A stretch of 64,000 nucleotides of DNA from Stropharia rugosoannulata (taxonomy: Eukaryota; Basidiomycota; Agaricomycetes; Agaricales; Strophariaceae), in contig JANCIK010000007.1 in NCBI GenBank assembly GCA_028532985.1, forward strand, positions 2,542,001 through 2,606,000, written 5' to 3'. Made by a program: the position numbers and the translations under genes. Positions 56,222 through 64,000 of the stretch are shown piece by piece. Below the pieces are notes generated by a model, which saw nothing but the letters and a program-made list of their open reading frames with translations, was not told the DNA's origin and did no database searches. Positions within the stretch are counted from its first letter, which is position 1, and each line of letters begins with the position of its first letter.

Positions 56222-56411
56222 CAGTGTATGGTCAATTCTAGTGTGGATACTTGTAATGTAATATATAACTTCCATACATGTACAGCAGCTCATAAGCACT
56301 GGAAGTTGCAGATGGGCGGGGACCGGATGCAGTGTCAAGAAGGGGCCGGGGCAGCGTACCCCTCAATCCGTCTCTGCTCTCTGCTCTCCTGCTCTCCTGC
56401 TGGGTCGAGCT

Positions 56412-56597
56412 ATGAGTCTTGCCTCTGATGCCCATGTCTGCATTACCATGCGAAACACGTTGCTCGTCATGAAGCGCTCCAGAAATGCAGGAATTATATA
56501 TCAGTGGGGATTTGATACAAGGGACTGCTGGAATGTATTTACAAGATTCGCGGATACAATGTATGACTTCAGTAAGTTCAAGAAGCCCGAGCTGTAA
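56412..56597 (+). CDS. Conserved small ORF downstream of HET copy 3 (61 aa), unknown
   Basis: Same frame and length as 39349-39534 (MSLASDAHVCITMRNTLL; FADTMYDFSKFKKPEL). The splice-site-like TAG before it in copies 1 and 2 reads TGG here. If this were an exon, copy 3 would have lost its acceptor. Confidence 0.42.
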   Translation: MSLASDAHVCITMRNTLLVMKRSRNAGIIYQWGFDTRDCWNVFTRFADTMYDFSKFKKPEL

Positions 56598-59364
56598 AAT
56601 CTAGACCTAGACATGCCATAGAGTCGCACATTGACAAACATGTGTACTTGAGATTCAGTTTACTGTTGCTGAGCCGTTGCTGGTCAGATTCGGGCAGAAC
56701 AATGGTTGTTTGAAGAGGTGGAGTCCGAGGTGGTGTGAATATTTGTGCATATATTGAAGATAGTGTAACATGTGCAGTATGAGTTCAAGGTGGGTTACGA
56801 GGTCGAGAAAATGAAACTTGACAGAGTCACCGCTTGTTTACGATCCGTCGCGTGATGCCAGTGGTCAGTATTAACGGACGGACGGAAGGACGGATCTGAA
56901 ATAGATTTTTTTATAACATTCTTGAACCTTTGAGCAGGTCAGTGGCACATCAAAGTTGTATGATAGCTATGCTAGGACTCAAGTGGCAGGCGGGGCTTAG
57001 TACTTACTTTTGTCACTTGGTGCATGATGCAACGACGGAGGGTCCCGATGATCTGCACAAGCCAGGCGCAAGTAGGTAGCCGGCAAGATGTGATGAGTTG
57101 TTCAGGCAGCTTCCCTCCAAGCACACAACTGATCCTAGTAGCATATGCGTCTTTCATGCATCACCCGGCTCCCGCCCTCATGCTGGTCCATTGTCTAGGT
57201 TACGCTGGCTACGGCACTGACTTCCTCAGCCCAGCAACCATCGTACACAGCACGTACAGGCAGCCCCAGTGCGTACCCGTGACAGTCTGGACTTCATGCG
57301 ACAGCTTGACTTGCTGCTCACCTAGCTGGCCAGCATAGACACGCGCCACATATTGGACAGTGTATGCGCGGACTACATGGGGTAGTACCTACAAACTATC
57401 CTGCGGCTCGGTCGTATTACATCCCCCACACCTACAGATCCTGAGCACAGGCTCCCGCACATCGACTTGTGTAATAATATCACCTGCCTACGCGTGTAAA
57501 AGAACCCGGCCATGGTCAATGGTCCGCAGTGCATTCGGCTCCCCGCCTTCAGTATACAACAGTTCATGTCCGCTCCTCCTACTCACAGCCATCCCGTATC
57601 CGGCGGTCCACGGTCCGCCCCCGGCCTATCCACGTCCCGGGTCCCCAATCCCAATGTACAGGCTGATGCGCACGCGCCCAGTCCCACTTTCAAGCCCTAC
57701 GCTTAGGATCAACACCACGCGCATTACATTCAAGCACCACGCATTAATGCATTATGCATTATGTTCGATGACCCCCACGCCCCACGCCCGTCGCATCGTA
57801 GTAACCCGTTTTGGACACCGACACCTATCCCCCAAGCGGAGCAGTACCCGCGCTGGTTCCCGAGACATCACACGAGTGAACCTGATGCACACATTTGCAC
57901 TCCCAGCACACCGTACGCCGCACGCCGCTCACCCACTCACCCGCTTACCCCGCACTGGCACCCTCTACCGCTTGCGCGTCTGCCCAAACCACACCGCGCA
58001 CACCTCGTTGGCGGTCTGATTTTGGCTTCAAGCTCCTCCCTCCCTCATCCCGCATCCCTCTGCCCCTCCTCGTCCCGCATACGTTTACTTCTTCCGAGTG
58101 ATACCGAGCCCGATCCCAAGCTCGCACCATCCTGAGTGCTGCGCCTACTCATGCATATCACCCGCCATGCGCCGCTGCGTGGCCTCACCGACTCTTCACC
58201 CGCCATCTTTGCGCCTCACCTTTTCCGTCGTCCGCTCCATGCGCCGCATCCCCCATATCACAATGTCGCCTATGTCCAGCACGTGCAAGGTAATCCTAGC
58301 AGGGAAATTGCTGAGCGGACCAGCAACCACAACAGGGGAGACTCGAGTAGTCCACAAGGTGGAGTGGCACCGTAGCAGGGGGCTATGAGGCGGAGGGGCA
58401 TAGTAGCGCAGGGCGGGGCAGTGGAGAGGCGGTATGGAAGTGCAGGCGTGCGGTCATGAGTCCCGCTCGCGTGAGTCGCGTCCACGGTTCAGGGACAACG
58501 TTGAGCGATGTAGGAGCACCGGGTTATAACTAGGTCAATTAAAGCTGCCACAATGGCGCGTGAATGGCATACATACAGTATCGCCAACTGGCGTGCCAGA
58601 GCATCCTTGCATACACACGTGTTCTTCCTGCTGCGAGCACTTCCGCATTGCAGATTGTCTGAACAGTCAGAGGTCGTCGCGGTTCTGAAGGTAGTAGGGG
58701 TATTTAGCTCGTACCACTAGCCTGCAGTACTGGAGTATTAAAGGCTTAGTAGGAGCCCATGTATTTATTATATATTGATCATGCATTTGCGTCAACCTCT
58801 GGCATCTGCGTTATCCAATCAATATCTACGTTATCAGACACCCGCATTTCTGAGATTATCTCTGTGTATGTATGTATGTAGTCTGAGGTGTGCACGTTTT
58901 TGAACGTCCAGACTCGGTGGTATATCCACCATGGTCTAGGTGACAGCTGGAAAGGGGCAGGGGCAGAGTCTACCTTGGGCTGGTGCGGTTCAGAATAAGG
59001 GCACGGTTAGGAATATATTTCAGGTATAGCTAGTATACGCATATCTCAGGTACAGGTATGAACGTAACTCTTGCATACGTATGACTTGTCTGGTACAACA
59101 TGTAGTTAGACCAGCACTGACATGGGTGAAATGGTTTTACTATCTACGCGCCAGGTCACTGATCAACAATGGTGGTGGGCGCAGCTTTCTGGGTGCAGCG
59201 AGCCGGTGTACCTCAGTTAGTTAGGTTTCAGGGCAACTAAATACCAGGCTCACAGAATAGCTCTCAGGAGTATGCTGTTCCTGCGGCATTTTGTAGTGAA
59301 CTTTGTATGTTGAATATTGAAAGGTCGTATGCTCACCCACGGTTCGCGTGTTCCAGGTGACTGG
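56598..59364. other. Gene-free part of the right arm, first part
   Basis: No supported gene. It mirrors 36,550-39,340. The long plus-strand frames at 57360-58019 and 57761-58135 are proline/histidine-rich and share only nucleotide similarity with the left arm. Confidence 0.45.
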
Positions 59365-59880
59365 ACATTCATTTCATGGTAAGTACTAACCATAAATCTC
59401 AATAGGACTCCTCACTGACGGTTTACTTGAACCGGAGCGCTCGGAACTTCAACTTAGGTCCACGGATGCAGTCATGACGTTGCGCTGTCTCCGCAGTCGA
59501 GGCGGTCGAGCTGGGAGCCTACTATCAGCCATCGAGAAACGGTGGAGCGCGTACCCATCCACTAAAAGCAGGGCTGGTTAGTGTAAGTACATCAGACATC
59601 GTCTTGCTTACTTGGCAGGTCTTTATTGAGGCGCTTCGACTCTTCGTGAGTTCAGGCTTAAGCCATATCCACAGATGCGTCAGCCCTTGAAACTTCGCGC
59701 TGTTTCGACAGTCCATGTTGACTCCCGAGCTGAGAGTACTGCTCTGTGCTGCGCGCACTCGTTCTCTGGAAACGGAATCAGTCAATAATGTAAGAACAAT
59801 AAAATTCTGTATTTACTTGGCTTACTCACCTTGCAGGCCGTTATTTCGGCGCATCGTGAGCTCGGGCTCAAGAGTTCTGT
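59365..59880 (+). repeat. R1 repeat unit, copy 4
   Basis: Borders are GTAAGTACTAAC...(about 59379), GTAAGTACATC...TGGCAG (about 59583-59618) and GTAAGAACAA...TTGCAG (about 59790-59836). The first acceptor position reads CCGG instead of CCAG. Confidence 0.6.
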
Positions 59881-62041
59881 TCCACAGTAAGCCTCGCGAA
59901 CACCCTAACGGTCCCGCCCTATGACATGCAAGGCATTGGCATGATCTTTCTCCGGCTGCAGCAGCAGGCCTTGTCTTGCGGTTACTGTGGTTTGGGCTTG
60001 GTCCTACCTGGTACGCCGTATATCCTAAACAAATTCGTACTGACCTGATTTGGCACATCCGGATCCTGTATATCAGGCCTGCGCACGGAACGTTGTAGTA
60101 TTTTACACCTACGTCGCGCTGTCCTGGTATTCTTGAAATTACATGCCCGCAGACGGCAGACGGTGGGTGGGGAGCTTATGAGGCAACACTTGTGGTTGGT
60201 ATAGGGAGCAAGTGCGAGCGCAAGCCAGATCCGTGAGTCATGAACATGATGAATGACGGGCTGACGAGCTGATGGGTGCAGAATGCGGAGTGTGGCCGGC
60301 AAAAATAGAGTGGGGCAGGAGAACATGACATGGGCCGGGCGAAGATGGCAGGGCGGGCGAGGAATCAGGCGTAGTATCAGCAGAGGTGAGTGAGGATCTG
60401 ATTCTCGGAGGGGCACGCGCAGACCAGGGCGGACTGCGAGAGTGAGAAGGGGCGAGGACAAGGACGCAGTAGGGAGGAGAGGCAGGCGAACAGGCCTGGG
60501 TTGATGAGACTGCTGGCGCACGAGATGCACAATTGATCGGACGGTGGACAGTGCGGGGATGAGCGTGCGAAAGAAGTCTGGGCTGTATGGAGCACCGGGG
60601 GCATGATGGGATAATACGACACACGAGGCCGCTGTGTAGCAAGGGTGTGCATGTCTCGTGCTACCGTATGGCTTCAGTATACTGATATCAAGAGACCGTG
60701 CCGGGCGGCATCACAATCGGCAGCCGCTGCAGCCGCTGAGTCAGCGCACGGACTCACGGATGTAGAGGAAACGTGTGGGGTGAATGGACTGCGCACATGG
60801 GAAGGGAGAGGGCCATAGGGAGAGGGCCATACTTGGTACTTCCCCAGGCAAGCCAATGGGACCGGCTCCGAGGGCTGCGGGGATGCACAGAAGCAGTACT
60901 CGTTTCCCTACTCATTTACGAATCAGCAGAACCACGAACCTAGACTTATCCCAGCACCGTCTGCGCCTTCAGAATCCAGATCTTCAGAGGCTGCCCTGCC
61001 GCTGAGTCCTGACTTCCTCGGACCGCGATCGAGCCGCGAGACCAACACCCGCCGTCCCCACGCTACGCGTCCTTCACCGTCGTCTCAGTCCGCACGCCTT
61101 CGCCCCCGCGCACCCTCCATCTCGGGCCTCCCCGTGATCCTCCACGTCGACCCCCGCTCTCCATCTTGACCCTACGTGCCAGCGCGAAGATGCGATGCTG
61201 GGCGCTGTATGTATGCGCAGAGTCCGGCGTGGACGTCGGGACGGGGGGGAAGCGAAGATCGAAGCCCGAGCGTAGGGGAAGGCAACGGGGAAGGAAGAGG
61301 GACAGCAGCAAAAGACGAGGCCAACAGAGCTGTGCACGTGGGAGCGTGTGGGCCGGGCCGGATGCAGCAACGGAAGTTGCTGCTACAGTTGCATCATAGC
61401 TACTCTACGGCCCTCTCGCGCACGGCGCACGATGCACTATGCAGGTGCGGAGCCAATTCACTGCATCCTAAAACAAGAATGACTACTTAGTTGCAATTTG
61501 ACGGTTGTAATGCCCAGCCCGCCGTCGCGGTCTGTAGTGCATAGGTCAAGGCACGAGAATGTCCGTACATTACACTCCCGGGCAACACAGATCCTCAGGG
61601 TGCCGTACCCAAGAAGGACTGTATCAAGTCAGTTCGTGTTCCATGGACCGTGTGGTTGTGTGGTCAATTCACTTACTCGTTCGGCCGTTAGGGCCTCTTT
61701 GAGCCTAGAACTATTCATGTCTCCTCGGACGCACTGCAGTGCACGACATGGGAGAAGACATGTGACACTGGAGTTTTATGTCTTCGTCAGTGGTGCTCGT
61801 GGTCTCCAAGGACTACGTACCTGACTGTGAGGCAGACGCATAGATGGGTGAGTTTTGTATTTTCCGTACCCAAGCAGCTTGATCATGTATCTAGGACAGT
61901 TCACTGGTTCAGCGCACGTTGACTTGTATTCATGGTGTTAGGAGCCCACTCACAGCTCGTGCGCACTACTTTGACAAACCAACACACGTATCTCTATGTT
62001 GCTACGTGACTGTAAGCGAGATGCGTGGCCAACACGAATAT
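59881..62041. other. Gene-free part of the right arm, last part, with R2
   Basis: Mirrors 33,985-36,040. R2 lies at about 60,690-60,920. No supported gene. Confidence 0.45.
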
Positions 62042-62843
62042 ATGGGAAGGTAACTGCACATTTATTCCCACGGCGCGCGACTTATTGATGGCACCGCCGC
62101 GCGCGACTCAAAGTGACGGGACAGTGCTTGTTTCACTATATCCTGGGTGTTTAGAGTAGAAATAAAGTATATGTAGGTATTTGTATTGTATTAATAGTAA
62201 ATATCACTGGAGTTTATGGTTATCAATCCCCTTGAGAGGCATACAAGGCGAGTTTTTCCTGCTTTTTTGTACTTACAACTGCACTAAGCCGTCCAATATC
62301 ACTCATTAATGACAGCATTTGAGTACACAACGAAGCTATATATCTTCTCCTTTTTGCTCAAATACTTTCAATTCAATCCATGGGGACTTAGGCACATATT
62401 CCTGTCAAATTTCAGTAGTAGTTTCCTTCTAAAACATAAATGTAGTTCCCCATATTACGGTAGAATCTGTGTATTCATACTGTATGTACCACACATATAC
62501 TGTTATTATTCATAAAGAGACATACAATGGTGCATTTGAAAATGACCACTTGGTTTGAGTCGCGCGCGGCAGTCCTTCAGAGAGTCGCGCGCGGCGGGCA
62601 TGTCGTGGGAATATTTCGGCAAATTCCATCATATGTACAAAATGTCATTAAACCAACATTAAACTACAATCAACTCTACTTTATGACACAATATAATATG
62701 CAGAGTACATGATGAGCAGTAAATATAGACTCCTCTGGGAGGGAGCAGTCAAAATAATATTCTGCCGAACCCGTTGAGTCGCGCGCGGCGGTGCCATCAA
62801 TAAGTCGCGCGCCGTGGGAATAAATGTGCAGTTACCTTCCCAT
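62042..62843. mobile_element. 802-bp TIR element (MITE-like), copy 2
   Basis: Same length and ends as 43986-44787, flanked by a perfect 8-bp duplication ACGAATAT (62034-62041 and 62844-62851). The few differences seen include T to C near 62209 and A to T near 62319. Insertion must be recent. Confidence 0.9.
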
Positions 62844-62851
62844 ACGAATAT

Positions 62852-64000
62852 CTCTAGGTTGCGTACGCGTGAACCAGGACCAAGGCGTGATAATTGAGTA
62901 TTTATCCTTTGTGTTACTGTAAGCCAATCTCGACTTACTTCACAGGTTTGTGCGTGGCTCCGTGTTGTAGCGCTCGATAAGTAAGGTTTATTTTGTTTGC
63001 TATTGAGCATTGACTTACTTTGTATACGCAGTCCATGCGCATCTGACATTCGCACTCAAACCGATTCTGAATCGGATCTGGGGCACATAAATCACGGGCC
63101 ACTGTACAATGTGCAAAGGTATCAAAGACAAAACGATACGCGCTGTCAGGTTGTGGTCATCCGTACCTTATGCAAGCGATACAGCACAATCCAGGGACCT
63201 CCATGTATGGCAATGCCGCTTGTACTCTAGGGCCCTAGTATTAATATTGTAAGCCCGGCCCCCGTGCTTACCACAACAACTACCTTATTTAGACATTCCC
63301 CACAACTGCGACGCGACGCGACGCATCGAGATCACACAACTGTACAGTACCTACAGATTACATAACATAGTAGACGAGTATAAGAAGAATTGGAGCACCT
63401 GGTATTCGGCATGCACATCCCGAATAACCAGGTGAGTAGACTACGTAGTATACAAGAAGATGTAACTAAAGATGCACATCCCGAATAACCAGGATTTGGT
63501 CCCTTCGCTCAGTGTGCAAACCTCGACCTTATTTCCAGTGAGGCTGCCTCTCTCGGCAGCCTTTCAAATATCAACAGCACTGGCACCCTCCGCCATGCAC
63601 TGCACGCCCCGCCATCGTTTGCGGTACCCGTATAGCTCGAGTACAGATCACATTAACACCCACGGACGCAAGAAAAACCGCTTCAGGAAGATATCTGCCA
63701 CACATACCAGATGCTTGCTGAATCTGTGTGCACCGCCGTCTCACGTGTCCCAGACCACTGCCACTCCCAGCCCATCGTTGTGACTGTACGATACCTGTAC
63801 AAGAAGAAGACAGTGGCATTGGAGGCGTGGAAGACCCATCCAATAAAGAGAGTCACATTATTCTAATACCACCAGCCTATGCTGAAATCTAACTAGAACG
63901 TTGTTTCATGTATATGCATGCTCTGCATTACTCTACACTACCATTGATGTGCTGACCACGCGCCGGCCGTGCCAAACACAAAAGAGTGTAAGATAGGTGC
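62852..64000. other. Unassigned right end of the window
   Basis: No supported gene. Intron-like segments occur (GTAAGCCAATC...TTCACAG near 62,922-62,945; CTTACTTTG...ACGCAG near 63,013-63,031). A 22-nt segment starting ATGCACATCCCGAATAACCA occurs at 63411 and again at 63472, 61 nt apart. The part near 63,650-63,780 resembles 53,440-53,560. Confidence 0.4.

Larger units (their letters stand above)
53500..62010. repeat. Right arm of the inverted duplication (about 8.5 kb)
   Basis: This is colinear with the reverse of 33,985-42,450. The HET gene comes first, on the plus strand, then the 61-codon ORF, the GC-rich part, the R1 unit (59,365-59,880) and R2 (60,690-60,920). The outer end at about 62,010 lies 30 nt before a TIR element. 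Confidence 0.78.

Noticed and set aside
57360..58019. 219-codon plus-strand frame in the right arm
   Set aside because: Proline/histidine-rich, and the matching region of the left arm is split into several frames.
1..64000. CRISPR arrays, tRNA or rRNA genes
   Set aside because: No regularly spaced identical repeats, cloverleaf-like tRNA sequence or rRNA stretch was noticed; a covariance-model search would settle this.

Overview
This window looks like a transposon-rich, gene-poor stretch of a mushroom-forming basidiomycete (Agaricomycetes) genome. The reasons are introns of about 45-65 nt with CTGAC/CTAAC branch sites, a chromodomain Ty3/Gypsy element, Ty1/Copia elements, and a heterokaryon-incompatibility (HET) domain gene family. 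I saw no tRNA, rRNA, CRISPR array or telomeric array. All alignments and splice models were made by eye.

Left third (1-25.4 kb): nested LTR retrotransposons. A very large Ty3/Gypsy element (called G1 here) fills 1 to about 14,035, and its 5' LTR lies outside the window. It has three sense ORFs (gag 9-1481, protease 1487-2755, RT/RNase H/integrase 2755-6690). Between pol and the 3' polypurine tract is a 5.9-kb block with four genes on the opposite strand (8129-6811, 9128-8582, 9669-9315, 12187-10088). Each has a TATA-like box 35-80 nt before its ATG. Together they need 11 introns, and every reading frame closes exactly, giving predicted proteins of 347, 167, 102 and 623 aa. None is a protein I recognise; the largest has a cysteine cluster. 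G1 is also saturated with the short motif TCAGCGGA/TCCGCTGA on both strands, in coding and non-coding DNA alike, and the motif stops at the right edge of G1. This antisense gene block plus motif is the best candidate for an undescribed system.

G1 appears to sit inside a Ty1/Copia element (about 14,036-19,022). That element also carries a second nested insertion, a complete gag-only element with identical 193-bp LTRs (15,131-16,699). The Copia element in turn abuts a 5'-cut chromovirus pol (19,023-22,923). The simplest history is chromovirus first, then Copia, then G1 and the gag-only element. An unknown 581-aa ORF (23,345-25,090) and an LTR start (25,273) follow.

Right part (25.4-64 kb): a mosaic of duplicated modules around three copies of a HET-domain gene. 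Copies 2 and 3 lie in the arms of a large inverted duplication (about 33,985-42,450 and 53,500-62,010, arms about 8.5 kb). Copy 1 lies in a shorter direct copy (about 28,250-33,450). Only copy 2 (41,966-39,726, minus strand, five exons, 636 aa) is intact. Copy 1 has lost its start codon, carries a 753-bp TIR transposon and has a 556-nt deletion. Copy 3 has a 5-nt deletion near its end. Two nearly identical 802-bp TIR elements with 8-bp target duplications, and several families of short repeats with intron-like borders, fill the rest.
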